NCBI GenBank assembly: GCA_029783825.1
Contig: JAREIK010010164.1
Coordinates: 1-64,000 of the forward strand
Length of the DNA stretch: 64,000 nt
Origin: Sapria himalayana
Taxonomy: Eukaryota > Streptophyta > Magnoliopsida > Malpighiales > Rafflesiaceae
Reading direction: 5' to 3'
This document shows positions 24,250 to 37,600 of this stretch, piece after piece. The notes under the pieces are model-generated. The model worked only from the letters and a program-made list of their open reading frames with translations, ran no database searches and was not told where the DNA came from. Position numbers and translations under genes: made by a program. The stretch's first letter is position 1. Each line of letters opens with the position of its first letter.

Positions 24250-25344
24250 TTGTTCCTCTCTCAACTCTAGAAAGATTGCTAAAGCTCTAACCAAAATAAT
24301 AGGAGATTTTACTTTATCTCTATTTTGTCTCATCATATTTGATGTTGAATAACTGGGCTATCAAAGGTAATTTGACTCATGTACGCTAACAGACTAAACC
24401 AAAGTTGTACCCTTATGTGTTGAAATAGCTAGTTGTTGAGGATGCTATTTATATTGATTATTGTAATTTCTTATAAAATATCTCTCATGCACACACTCAA
24501 AGCAATTTTTTTAAAACATAGTTAACCTCTAAAAAAATAACCACCTTGTAGCCTATTAGAACAAACTAGCCCCATGGCGGTTTGTGCAGGGCAAGAAGTA
24601 TTGGCTCTCTTTCAATCAAGAATCAAAAAAATTATTTTATTGGCATGTCTAAGCCTTTTTTAATATCCTCATGGATATGAAAAGTATCATTTCTTTCTCT
24701 TTATATTAAATGAGTTATGTATACAAGCACACAATACCTAAAAATGCGTAAATGAATCATATTCAAACGTATAAAAGCTTTTAATCATTGCTCAAATATT
24801 AGTCTGCATATTGGACACTTGAGGTCACAAATCAAAGGAAAAAGCCCATAGTGATATTTCCAATTCCACGAATTTTAGCTATGAATGTTATAAAAGGTAG
24901 TACTCGGGCTTTAACTATTTATAGGGTCATGACTTTTGCACTTGAGGAATGTCCAAAGTTACAATCATTCCTAGTGCAATGACTTGCAATATAAAGATAA
25001 AATGCACAAGCTATGTCATATCCAACACTGTGACCTAGTATTTTAGTGATTAAATATGAAATCATGATCATTCTTAGTGACATAACATTATGTTCAACGA
25101 GAGACCAAGTATGGCCATATTTCTCATCGATATGATTTTGTGTTCTAGAGACAAAATATACAATCATGACCATTGCTAATGCTACCATAATCTAAAGCAA
25201 GAAAGAGACTGAATCCATAACTCACCACTTGAGTCTGTCTTTGTGTTACATATACTAAAAGATAAATCTTGTGAGCAGTCCTAAAAGTTGTGAATTTCAA
25301 TTTTAATTTAACACTTAGTCATTTGATATAAAAGTGCAAAATAT

Positions 25345-25421
25345 GAGATTTAGGATTTAGGGTTATGGATTTAGGGTTATAGTTTATGGTTTAGTTTAGG
25401 ATTTAAATTTTAGGGTTATGG
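25345..25421 (-). repeat. Degenerate telomere-like repeats (block copy 2)
   Basis: GGATTTAGGGTTATGGATTT, TTTAGGGTTATGG and related units. Same place and order as 6,419-6,498. Confidence 0.65.
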
Positions 25422-26705
25422 TTTTTTTTTTGATTTTTGGAAATACACACTTTATTAATCAGTTAGCAACAAATACAAGAGTCTAAAAAGCTGACTAATT
25501 TAAGCCAGCCCACAAAATCATATGCACCTTAATGATTTTATGCATAAAATACATAAAAAACATAATGCCTAATAATTCCCAGCGTACGAATACAACTAAA
25601 ATCACCTGGCAATCCCAGACTTCAGAGTTGGAATTAAGTCATTATGCGCACTGCGTCCTTTCCATTCGGATTTGTCCAATCCTTTTGGAGGAACCTGAAT
25701 GATGCACAATATTAAAACTATGCAGAAATAAGATTGTGCATGTGTGTGACATGCAACATCAAGCGTTTGCCTATGTCATTGCTATGTAATGGAATACATG
25801 TAAAACTGAATACCCATATATCCACAAGTCCATATCTACGACACTTTGTCAATTCATTTTTACCTCTGAATTCCACATTCTTTTGCTCCAATGATCCTCA
25901 AAAGAGTATCTCTTGTTATAGAATGCTTCCTCTTCGAGTTCAAAGAAGTAACTATATCTTGCATCGACAAAATATCAAAAAATTTGCATGCATCGGTGTG
26001 CATGTGTGATGAGGTCCATCTCATAGTCTAATTATCTACGCGTACAACCAAGCTAGAATACAAGTAAAATTATAAAATGCTATAAAGATGGGTCTTCTGC
26101 TCCCGGGAGTGTAGCATCCCCTAAAATGTTTTTAGAAAATGCATTAGAAGGACGCACTTATAGATACTCATGGGTCCAGTTGCCCTCATTGCATGCTACA
26201 TAGAGAACAGACAAGATTGTGTGTGTTAGTATGTCATTATCCGTCTCTAGAAGTACGTGGTGCATACAAATTCCAAAATACAAATAATACTACAAACATA
26301 AACTACAAGTTTGAATCTTTTCCTCCCGTGTGGCTGGTCTTGACTCCATTGCTTACTGGCCAACTTGGTGATGCTTTGAATTTTGCCGGCTTTCCAATTA
26401 ATCATGGATTACCCGCTACTCCTGTTGGGCGACGATTGGATGGCCCTCTTTGCTGCCTTATAGGGCTAGTGGGACCCACTCCTAGCTGCTCCTGGGTTTA
26501 CTCCCGTCCAATTTACTCAATCTCGTCAGTTGTCTGAATGTTATCATCCCGGCTTGCTAGTGGGGCCCTCTACAAGCCGGTGGCCCATACTTTTGGCTGC
26601 TTCCAGGACTTTCTGGCCCCTTTAAATGATACACCAAATGGACAAGAATATGTGCACGTGTGCACTGTGGTTCGTCGCTATGTGTGTGTGGTGCACCAGT
26701 ATCAG
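25422..26705 (-). mobile_element. Putative retroposed transcript 3' end (block copy 2)
   Basis: On the minus strand the segment runs 26,705 to 25,422. AATAAA (complement of 25,451-25,456) lies about 13 bp before an A-rich tract (complement of about 25,422-25,440), which is followed by telomere-like repeats. This copy preserves the polyadenylation signal that decayed in copy 1. The parent transcript is not recognised. Confidence 0.48.
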
Positions 26706-29057
26706 GGTTTAGGAATTTAGTAAGTTAAGTATTTAGTTATTTTGTGGTTTATAGGTTTTATTTAAATAATTAAATAACAAAAAAATTATTTTTATGATTT
26801 TTTCTCATTTTCAAGGTTATAAGGCATTGAAAATATTATAATTTTTAATTTTTTTCAAATGTTAATACAATATTTAATTATAATAATCATAAAAATTAAA
26901 TATCATGTAAATTTAATATAAATAATTTTATTAATCGATATTATAATACCGATCATAAAATAGATTAATAACCTATTATTAATAAAATAGATATTAATTA
27001 AAATATATTTGCAAAACCTAAAACGATTCAAAATCAAAGTAAAATATATTACTAAATAATAATTTTTTATTTTTAAATTTTTGATTCTTTTTATAAGATT
27101 ATAAATTTTTTTGATGAAGATAAATTATTTAAATTATATTTGTCTCATTCATAATTTTATTTTGCATTTAATATTTCTATAAAAATAAACTAATAAATAA
27201 TTAAAATGAATATTAAAATTATAATGAATACAAATAAAAATGATATTTATGATTAATTATTTAGGGTATACCGGTTTATTGGTTTAAGTATTTAGGAGTT
27301 TAGAAGTTTAGTGATTTATGTGTTTAGGCATTTAGTAGTTTATATGTTTAAATTAAATTATGAAATAATAAAAAAATTATTTTTCAAATTTTTTATCAAT
27401 TTTGAAGGTTATAACCTTTATAAATATAATAATTTTAATTTTTTTTCAAATGTAAATACAATATTTAGTTATAATAAACTTAATAATTGTATATTATGTA
27501 AATTAAAAATAAACAATTTTATTGATAGATATTCATAAACTATATATAAATATAAATATAATAATGATCAAAAAATAAATTAATAAACTATTATTTAGTG
27601 ATATATTTTTATATATTATTTATAAATACTTAAACCTTTAAAGATGGTTTAAATGTTTAAGTATTTAAGAGTTTTGTGGTTTTGGGGTTTAGTAGTTTAA
27701 TGATTTAAGCGTTTAAGCATTTAGTAGTTTATAGGTTTTATATAAATAAAAAAATATCAAAAAATTTATTTATGTGATTTTATCTCATTTTCAAAGATGA
27801 TAACCTTTAAAATATAATAATTTTTAAATTATTTTCAAATGTAAATATAATCTTTAGTTATAATAATCTTTATAATTATATAACATGTAAATTCAATATA
27901 AACAAATTTATTCGTAAATATTCTAATAATGCTCAAAAAATAAATTAGTAATCTATTATTAATAAGATAGATATCAATTATAATATAATTACAAAAAAAT
28001 GATTCAGAAGCAATGCAAAATATATTACTATATAATACTTTTTTTTTTGAAAATTTTGTTTCTTGTAAAAAGTTTATCTATAATTTTTAGATGAAAAATA
28101 ATTTATATAAATTATTTTTGTCTATCCCAATTTATTATGTAATTAATATTTATATATAAATAAACAAATAAATAATTAAAATGAATATTTAAAATTATAA
28201 TAAAAAAAATGAGATTTATTATTTATTATTTAAGGATACCGGTTTAATTTAAATTAGAACTGTCTCACTAATAATTTATTTTGTAATTAATATTTCAATA
28301 AAACAAATTGATAAATAATTAAAATAAAAATTTAAAATTATATTGAATAAAAATTAAAATGAGATTTATGATTTATTATTAATATATACCAGTTTAATGA
28401 TTTAAGTATTTAGAGGTTTTGTCATTAGGAGTTTAGCGATTTATGTTTTTAGGATTTTAGTGGTTTATAGGTTTTATTTAAAAAAATAAAATAACAAAAA
28501 AAATTTATATAATTTTTTATAATTTTCATAGATTATAACATTTTAAAATATAAAAATATTTAAAAATTTTTGAAATTTTTATACAATATTTTGTTATAAT
28601 AATTTTAATAATTATATATCATATAAATTTAATATAAAGAATTTTATTGATAGATATTATAATAATGATCAAAAATTAAATTTATAAACTATTAATATAA
28701 CGATAGATATTAATTATAAAATATTTACAAAACCCAAATTTATCCAAAATTAAAGTAACTTATATAACTTGATAATAATTTTTAATTTTAAAATTTATAC
28801 TTCTTTTATAAGCGTATATTTTTATTAGATAATTTATATATTATTTAAATTATATTTGTCCCACTCATAATTTATTTTGTAATAAATATTTCTAAATACA
28901 TACACTAATAAATAATTAAAATGATATTTAAAATATAATAAATAGCAATAAAAAATAGATTTATTAATTATAAAGTAGTATTTAGCGGTTTAATGGTTTA
29001 TGTATTTAGGCATTACGGGATTTAGGAGTTTACTGATTTAACTTTATATGCATTTAG
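26706..29057 (-). repeat. Satellite array, reverse orientation, between block copy 2 and hAT-2A
   Basis: About four monomers, including a shortened one at 27,540-27,660 (TTTAAAGATGGTTTAAATG) that also occurs near 4,200, 43,960 and 54,245. A junction at about 28,230 (GGATACCGGTTTAATTTAAA) matches 54,845 and 57,885. This is the mirror image of about 2,850-5,140. No gene is seen. Confidence 0.85.
29050..29057. repeat. Target site at hAT-2A left end
   Basis: GCATTTAG immediately precedes the element. The same octamer precedes hAT-2B (58,696-58,703), and its decayed complement CTCAATTC lies next to the 3' end of hAT-2C (60,653-60,660). The right-hand duplicate is missing because the element is truncated. 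Confidence 0.75.
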
Positions 29058-29260
29058 TAGGGTTGCTCACGGGACTCGAAGATTCGCGACCCGACCCAAA
29101 TTCTTGTCCTGAAAGAATCGGGACTGCAAAAAATCCGTTGACTTTGACTATTCCCGTCCAGTTCTGTCACGTATTTTTTTCTTATGGGATGGTTCCGGAT
29201 CTTAAGCAATATCCATCCCAAGAACCGTCCCGTCCTAAAAAACTGATACTAGAACCAGGA

Positions 29261-29281
29261 ATATATATATATATATATATA
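29261..29281. repeat. (AT)n microsatellite in hAT-2A leader
   Basis: A pure AT dinucleotide run of about 20 bp, also present in hAT-2B at 58,904-58,924. Confidence 0.9.
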
Positions 29282-29654
29282 ACACGAAGATGCCACCAAT
29301 TCCGCTACTGCCCATCCAATCCCGACGCACCTTTTGATGTTCCGACGAATTCCAGGCCACCTCACGTGGTTCTAGTCGTGTTAAGTTAGATCCAGCACTT
29401 TTTCTTCGCACTTGTGGTTGCCTCCACCGTGTCCCAGATGCCACCAGCGTTTTTGTTTGTTTTTTTGACGAGAATTGAGTGATTAATTATTATTATTATG
29501 TGTCTCAGTCATTTTTGTTGAGTATTTGTTCTGGTGTTGTGGTTGGGCCGAATGAGTGGGCTGAATGTGTTACCGTCAGTTTTGTAGAGGTTGCTTGTTT
29601 GAAATATTATATGTATTTATGCTTAACATATCATATTAATTAATGGCAATGCAG

Positions 29655-31657
29655 ATGGCACAATCCAGCGGCAAACAAAAAATACAATAAATTGAAGATG
29701 ATCACATCTCAAATGATCAAAGTACTGGTAAATCCAATCATCATTTTTTCATGAACCCTCCTATTGTTAAGGCAGGTTCTTCAATTCCAATTGTAAAAGA
29801 AAGTCAAGGTACATCTGAACCTCAAGCTCTTAAAAAATAAAAGTCTACTGTTTGGGAAACTTATGAGATATTAGTTGATTCAGAGGGAAATGAAACTGCT
29901 AGAATAGAAGCTCACAAAGGTAAAGACTAGTCACAATCTTTGTTGAGTTTCACTAAAGGTACTAGTTCAGAGTATAACAAATTAACTTGTTGGCAATTTG
30001 ATCAACAACTAGTTAGGGAGGCTTTGGTGAAAATGATCATAAAAGATGAATCACCTTTTTTGTTTTGTTGAGAGGGATGAGTTTAAGGAGTTTTGTAAAG
30101 TTAGTGTGCCACAATTTAAAATTCCATCTAGGCACTTTATTTTGAGGGATTGTTTTTCTTTGTGTGTGAAGGAAAAGAAGAAATTATTTGATAGCATATC
30201 ATCTCATTGTAGTAGAGTTTCATTGACTACCGACACTTGGACTCTCATTCAAAATTTGTCTTATATATGTTTACTGTTCATTTCATTGATTTTCAATGAA
30301 ATATGCATAAAAGGATTTTGAACTTTTGTGTAATTAAAAGTCATTCTGGAGTTAATATTAGAAATTCTATTAAGTTTTTCATGAATGAATGGGGTTTTAG
30401 AAAGTTGATGTGTATTACTATTGACAATGCATCAAATAATAATGTTGCAGTTGAACAATTGAAAAAAAAGGCTTGTGAAGAAAAGTGTTGTACCTTTGAG
30501 AGGCGAGCATTTTCATATGAGATTTTGTGCTCATATCCAAAACTTAATTGTAAGAGATGGCATTGCAGTAGTTGAGGGTGCTATTCAAAAAAATTAGAGG
30601 TGTGGTGAAATATGTGAGGAGTAGTCCTAAAAGATTAGATATGTTTAAGTTATGTGTTGAAGAAGCAAACTTGACATATGGATCTTCATTGCAATTAGAT
30701 TGTCCTACAAGATGGAATTCAACTTATTTGATGCTACAAAATGATATAAAATATCAAAAAGAATTTGATAAGATGGAGGACAGAGACAAAAGATTTTTGA
30801 AGGAGTTAAGTTCAAACATTCCAACTGAGAGAGACTGAACAAATGCCAAAATTTTGGCTCGTTTCTTGAAACTTTTTATGAGGTAACTTGTAAATTTTCT
30901 GGCTCATAATATTCTACCTCTAGTATTTATTTTTCTGAAATTATTCGAATTTCGAAAAAAAATTGAGCTTTGTGAAAATAGTTGAGATACAATGGTGTCT
31001 GAGATGGGTATGAAAATGAAGCATAAATTCAACAAATATTAGAGTTCTCTTCAGTCAACAAATATTATGCTTTTTGTAGCAGTAGTGTTGGATCCTAGAT
31101 ATAAGCTCAAATATCTCAAGGTTAAGTACACTTAGCATTATGGAGAGGAATTGGCTAAAAATTTGGTGAAAAAGTTTATAAATGCTTTAAATGAGATGAT
31201 GAATGATTATAAAGATTTAAATAATGATGAATCAAAAGAAGATAATTTCTCTTCTATTGTGTTGAAGAAAAATGATGATTTCTTTGATGGTAATGATACT
31301 TATGTTGATGATTTTTTTTGTTGAATTGGAGAAAGAACAAGAAGTTGCAGCTTTGGAAGAGTTGGAAAGGTACTTGGAAAACAAACTTGAAAAAAATAAA
31401 ATTGATTTTGATCTTCTAACTGGTGGAAGGTAAATGAGGTTAAGTATCCTTCTTTGGCAAATGTAGGAAGGGATCTATTTGCTATCCAAGCATCTACTAT
31501 GGCCTATGAATCTATATTTAGCACTAGGGAAAGAACTTTAGATAAATTTAGGAGTTCTTTAACACCTATTACAGCTGAAGTTCCCATATCTCTACAAGAT
31601 TGATTGAGAAGCTCAAACAAACGTTTTGAAATTGAAGAATTAGTTCAAGACCTTGAT
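29655..31657 (+). pseudogene. hAT-2A BED-hAT transposase remnant, zinc finger deleted
   Basis: Begins ATGGCACAATCCAGC (MAQSSGKQKIQ) and hits a stop at once. Compared with hAT-2C, about 115 bp are missing at 29,903 (GAAACTGCTAGA joined to ATAGAAGCTCAC), which removes the whole BED zinc finger. Still visible are LLSFTKGTSSEYNKL, CFVERDEFKEFC, VSLTTDTWT (first acidic residue), ITIDNASNNN (second), LDCPTRWNSTYLMLQ, and the C-terminal dimerisation segment ASTMAYESIFST...LDKFRSSL with Glu kept at 31,508-31,510. Breaks include an extra T in the T-run 30,056-30,061, frameshifts near 30,460-30,580, and stops at 30,836-30,838 (ERD-stop-TNAK) and 31,133-31,135. The last two stops are shared with hAT-2C. 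The product would have been a nuclear transposase; this copy is dead. Confidence 0.88.
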
Positions 31658-34600
31658 TTGTCTCGCTCATTATTTATTTTGTAATTAATATTTCTATAAA
31701 AAATAAACAAATAAATAATTAAAATGAATATTTAAAATTATAATGAATACAAATTAAAATGAGATATATGATTTATTATATGTGGTATGCCGGTTTAAGG
31801 GTTTGATTATTTAGGAGTTTTGTCATTTAAGAGTTTATCAATTTATGTTTTTAGGCATTTAGTTATTTATAGGTTTTATTTTTATAATAAAAATTTAAAT
31901 TTCTTTTTTTGATTTTTTCTGATTTTAAAAGGTTATAACCTTTGAAAATAACATAATTTTTAAAATTATTTGAAATGTGAATACAATGTAAAATTATATT
32001 AATCTTACTAATTATATACCATATAAATTCAATATAAATAATTGTAATAATAGATATTATAATAATGATCAAAAATTAAATTAATAAACTTTTATTAATA
32101 ATATAAATATTAATTAAAATATATTTACATAACAAAAATGATTCAAAATCAAATCAAAATATATTACTAAATAATAAAATTTAATTTTTAAATTTTTTCT
32201 TCTTTTTATAAGCTTATATTTTTTTTATTAAAATAAATTATTTAAATAATATTGTCTCACTCAAAATTTATTTTGTAATTAATTTTTCTAAATAATTAAA
32301 CTATAAATAATTAAAATGAATATTTAAAATTATAATAAATAGAAATAAAAATGAGATTTATTATTTATTAAGTAGTATATAGCTGTTAAAAGGTTTATGT
32401 ATTTAGGGGTTTCGGCATTTATGAGCTTACTGATTTAAGTAAGTAAGCATTTAATGATCTATAGGTTATAATTTAAAAAAAGAAATAACAAAAAATTAAT
32501 TTTATTATTTTTTCTTATTTTTTAAGGTTATAACCTTTGAAAATATAATAATTTTTAAATTTTTTTCAAAAGTGAATACAATATTTAGTTATAATAATCA
32601 TTATATTTATATATCATATAAATTCAATATAAACAATTTTATTGATATATATTCTAATAATTATCAAAAAATAAATTAAAAATCTATTAAGAATAAGATT
32701 GATATTTCTTAAAATATAATATCAAAATCTAAAATGATTCAAAAGCAAAGCGAAATATATTACTAAATAAAAATTATTTGTTTTGAAATTTTTATTCTAT
32801 TTATAAGCTTATCTATTTTTTGATGAAAAATAATTTTTTTAAATTATATTTTTAACTCATAATTTATTTTATAATTAATACAGATATACAAATAAAAAAC
32901 TAAATTTCAAAATGATTTTTTTAAATTATATTGAAAACAAATAAAAATGATATTTATTAATTATTATTTATTGTATACCGGTTTAAAGGATTTTCTATAT
33001 AGGGGTATTGGGATTTTGTAGTTTAGTGATTTAAGTGTTTAGGCATTTAGTGGTGTATAGGTTTTATTTAAACAATGAAATAACCAAAAAAATATTTTTT
33101 TTATCTTTTCACAAGTTCAAAGGTTATAATCTTTGAAAATATAAAAATTTTAAAACTTTTTTCAAAAGTGAATACAATATTTAGTTATAATAATTATTAA
33201 ATTTATATATCATATAAATTAAATATAAACATTTTTATTGATAAATATTCTAATAATGATCAAAAAATAATTAATAATCTATTATTAATAAGATATATAT
33301 CATTTAAAATATAATTACAAATATTAAAATGATTTAGAAGCTAAGCAAAATATATTACTATATAATAATTTTTTGTTTTGAAATTTGTTTTTAGAAATTT
33401 ATCTATATTTTTTTTGATGAAAATAAATTTATATAAATATTATTTGTTTAACTCATAATTTATTTTTAATTAATATTTATATAAAAATATACAAATAAAT
33501 AATTAAAATGAATATTTAAAATTATAATGAAAAATAATGAGTTTTATTATTTATTATTTAGGGTATACCAGTTTAATTTAAATTAGATCTATCTAACTAA
33601 TAATTTAATCTGTAATTAATATTTCTATAAAAATAAACTGATAAATAATTAAAATAAAAATTTAAAATAAAACTGAATAAAAATTAAAATGAAATTTATT
33701 ATTTATTATTAATGTATACCAGTTTAATTGTTTAAGTATTTAAAAGTTTTGTCATTTAGGAGTTTAGCGATTTATATTTTTAGGCATTTAGTGGTTTATA
33801 GGTTTTATTTAAATAATAAAATAAAAAAATTTGTAATTTTTTCTAATTTTCATAGGTCACAACCTTTGAAAATATAATAATATTTAACATTTTTTGAAAT
33901 GTGAATATATTATTTAGTTATAATAATATTAATAATTATATATATTATAAATTCAATATAAACAATTTTTTTGATAGAAATTATAATAATGATCAAAAAT
34001 TAAATTGATAAACTATTAATAATAAGATAGATATTAATTAAAAAATATTTACAAAACCCAAATTGATTCAAAATTAAAGTAAAATATATTACTTATTAAT
34101 AATTTTTAATTTTTAAATTTTTACTTATTTTATAAGCGTAAATACTTTTATTGATTAAAAATAAATTATTTGAATTATATTTCTCGCACTCATAATTTAT
34201 TTTGTAATAAATATTTCTATAGAAATAAACTAATAAATAATTAAAATAAATATTTAAAATTATAATTAATAGAAATAAAAATTAAATTTTTTAACTATTA
34301 AGTCATAAATAGCGGTTTAATGGTTTATGTATTTAGGCATTACGAGGTTTAGGAGTTTACTAATTTAACTGTGTATGCATTTAGTGGTTATAGGTTTTAT
34401 TTAAAAAATAAATAAATATAAAATTTTTTTTTATTATTTTTGATATTTTCAAATGTTATATCCTTTGAAAATATAATAATTTTTAAATATTTTTCAAAAG
34501 TGAATTCAAGATTTAGTTATAATAATCATTATATTTATATTCATATAAATTCAATATAAATAATTTTATTGATACATATTCCAATTATGATCAAAAAATA

Positions 34601-37600
34601 AATTAATAATCTATTATTAATAAGATAGATATCAATTAAATTATAATTACAAAACCCAAATGATTCATAAGGAAAGCAAAATATATTACTATATAATAAA
34701 TTTTTGTTTTGAAATTTTTTCTTCTTTTTATAATTTTATCTATATTTTTTGATGAAAAATAATTTATATAAATTATATTTGTCTAACTCATAATTTATAT
34801 TATAATTAATATTTAATAAAAATAAACAAATAAATAATTAAAATTAATATTTTAAATTATAATGAAAAAAATAATATTGAGATTTATTATTTATTATTTA
34901 GGGTTTACCAGTTTAAAAGGATTATCTATTTAGGGTTTTCGAGATTTCAGAGTTATTGACTTAAGTATTTAGGCATTTAGTAGTTAATAGGATTTATTTA
35001 AACAATGAAATAACAAAAAAAATATTTTTGATATTTTCTCAAATTTTCAAAGGTTATAACCTTTGAAAATGTGAATACAATATTTAGTAATAAGAATCAT
35101 TATAATTATATATAATATAAACAAAATATAAAAAATTTTATTGATAGATATGATATCAATTATCAAAAATAAATTAATATGTTATTATTAATATGATAGA
35201 TATAAATTAAAATATAATTGCAAAACCTAAAATTATTCAAATTCAAAGTAAAATTTATTACCAAATGATAATTTTTTTTTTTAGTTTTTACTTCTTTTTA
35301 TAAGCTTATATTTTTTTTTTGATGCAAAATAAATTATTTATATTATATTTAAGGTTTACGAGTTTAACGTTTTAAGTATTTAGAGGCTTTTGTGTTTAGG
35401 AGTTTATAGATTTAAGTGTTTATGCATTTAGTGCTCTATATGTTTTATTTAAACAATGATATAACACAAAATTTATCTTTATTTTTTTTTCTAATTTTCG
35501 AAGGTTATAACCTTTGAAAATATAAAAATTTCTTAATTTTTTTCAAATGTAAATATAATATTAGGTTATAATAATCTTAATAAATATAAGTCATTTAAAT
35601 TCAATATAAATAATCACATTGATAGATATTATAATAATGATCAATAAATAAATTAATAAACTATTATTAATAATATAGATATTTTTTAAAATATATTTGC
35701 AAAATCTAAATATATTCAAAATCAAAGTATACATTACTAAATAATAATTTTTTTTAATATTTTGCTTTTTTTATAAGTTTATATTTTTTTTGATTAAAAA
35801 TAAATTATTTAAATTATATTTGTCGCACTCATAATTTATTTTATAATAAATATTTTTATAAAAATAAACTAATTAATAATTAAAATGAATATGTAAAACT
35901 ATAATAAATAGATATTAAAATTAGATTTATTAATTATTATGTATTATATAGTAGTTTAATGGTTTATGTATTTAGGTATTACGGGGGTTAGGTGTTTATT
36001 GATTTAATTGTGTATGCATTTAGTGGTTTATAGGTTTTATTTAAAAAATAAAATAACAAAACAATTATTTTTATTATTTTTTGATATTTTCAAAGGTTAT
36101 ATCCTTTGAAAATATAATAATTTTTAAATTTTTTTCAAAAGTGAATTCAATATTTAGTTATAATAATCATTATATTTATATATCATCTAAATTCAACATA
36201 AACAATTTTAGTGATAAATATTCTAATAATGATCAAAAAATAAATTAATAATCTATTATTAATAAGATGGATATCAATTAAAATATAATTACAAAACATA
36301 AAATGATTCATAAGCAAAGCAAAATATATTACTATATAATAATTTTTTGTTTTGAAATTTTTTTTTATTTTAAAAAGTTTATCAATATTTTTTTGATTAA
36401 AAATAATTTACATAAATTATATTTGTCTATCTCATAATTTATTTTTTAATTAATATTTATATAAAAATAAAAAATTAATAATTAAAATGAATATTAAAAA
36501 TCATAATTAAAAAAAATGGGATTTATTATTTATTATTTAGCGTATACCGATTTAATTTAAGTTATATCGGTCTCACTAATAATTTATTTTGTAATTAATA
36601 TTTCTATTAAAATAAACTGATAAATAATTAAAATAAAAATTTAAAATTATACTGAATAAAAATTAAAAATGAGATTTATGATATATTATTAATGTATACC
36701 AGTTTAATGGTTTAAGTATTTTGAGTTTATGTCGTTTAGGGGTTTAGCGATTTATGTTTTTAGGCATTTAGTGATTTATATGTTTTATTTAAACGATAAA
36801 ATAACAAAAAAAAATTGTAATTTTTTGTCATTTTCAAATGTTATAATCTTTAAAAATTTAATAATATTTAAAATTTTTTGAAATTTGAATACAATATTTA
36901 ATTATAATAATTTTAATAATTCTATATCATATAAAATAAATATAAACAACTTTATTGATAGATATTATAATAAAGATCAAAAATAAAATTAATAAACTAT
37001 TTATAATAAGATAGATATTAATCAAAAAATATTTACAAAACCCAAATTGATTCAAAATTAAAGTAAACCATATTAGTTGATAATAATTTTTAATTTTTAA
37101 TAATACTACTTTTATACTTCTTTTAAAAGCGTATATATTTTTTTTGATTAAAAATTAATTATTTAAATTATGTGTCACACTCATAATTTATTTTGTAATA
37201 AAAATTGTATAAATATAAACTAATAAATAATTAAAATGAATATTTAAAATAATAATAAATTGAAATAAAAATTATATTTATAAATTATTAAGTAGTATAT
37301 AACAGTTTAATGGTTTATGTATTTAGGCATTACGTGGTTTAAGAGTTTTCTCATATAACTGTGTTATGCATTTAGTGGATTATAGGTTTTATTTAAATAA
37401 TAAAATAACAAAAAATTTATTTTTATATTTTTTTCATATTTCCAAAGGTTATAGCCTTTGAAAATATAATAATTTTTAAATTTTTTAAAAAGTGAATTCA
37501 ATATTTAATTATAATAATCATTATATTTATATATCATATAAATTCAATATAAACAATTTTATTGATAAATATTCTAATAATGATCAAAAAATAAATTAAG

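Larger units (their letters stand above)
24250..26705 (-). repeat. 2.46-kb non-satellite block, copy 2
   Basis: Reverse-complement homologue of 5,141-7,600, ending ACCAGTATCAGG at the satellite junction. In order on this strand: unrecognised segment, the ~100-bp degenerate tandem region (about 24,900-25,240), telomere-like TTTAGGG repeats (25,345-25,420), T-tract, and the putative retroposed segment. Differences from copy 1 are scattered substitutions and small indels, so the duplication is not recent. ORFs of about 90-115 codons here are not kept intact between copies. Confidence 0.82.
29058..31657 (+). mobile_element. hAT-2A: 3'-truncated hAT element
   Basis: Starts with TAGGGTTGCTCACGGGAC, which corresponds to TAGGGGTGCTCATGGGAC at the other end of hAT-2C, so this is the terminal inverted repeat. 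After it come a subterminal region with GGGAC/GTCCC motifs, an AT microsatellite (29,261-29,281), leader sequence, and a broken transposase to 31,657. There the sequence jumps inside the last codons (CAAGACCTTGAT) straight into satellite (TTGTCTCGCTC). The 3' UTR, right inverted repeat and right target duplication are gone. The satellite at the junction corresponds to the middle of a monomer (about 21,475 and 49,435), so the truncation is a recombination or deletion join. Confidence 0.88.

Noticed and set aside
24250..26705. The 2.46-kb block as a single DNA transposon or Helitron
   Set aside because: No terminal inverted repeat, target duplication, TC...CTRR ends or terminal hairpin could be found. 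Its copies share flanks, so copy number is explained by duplication.
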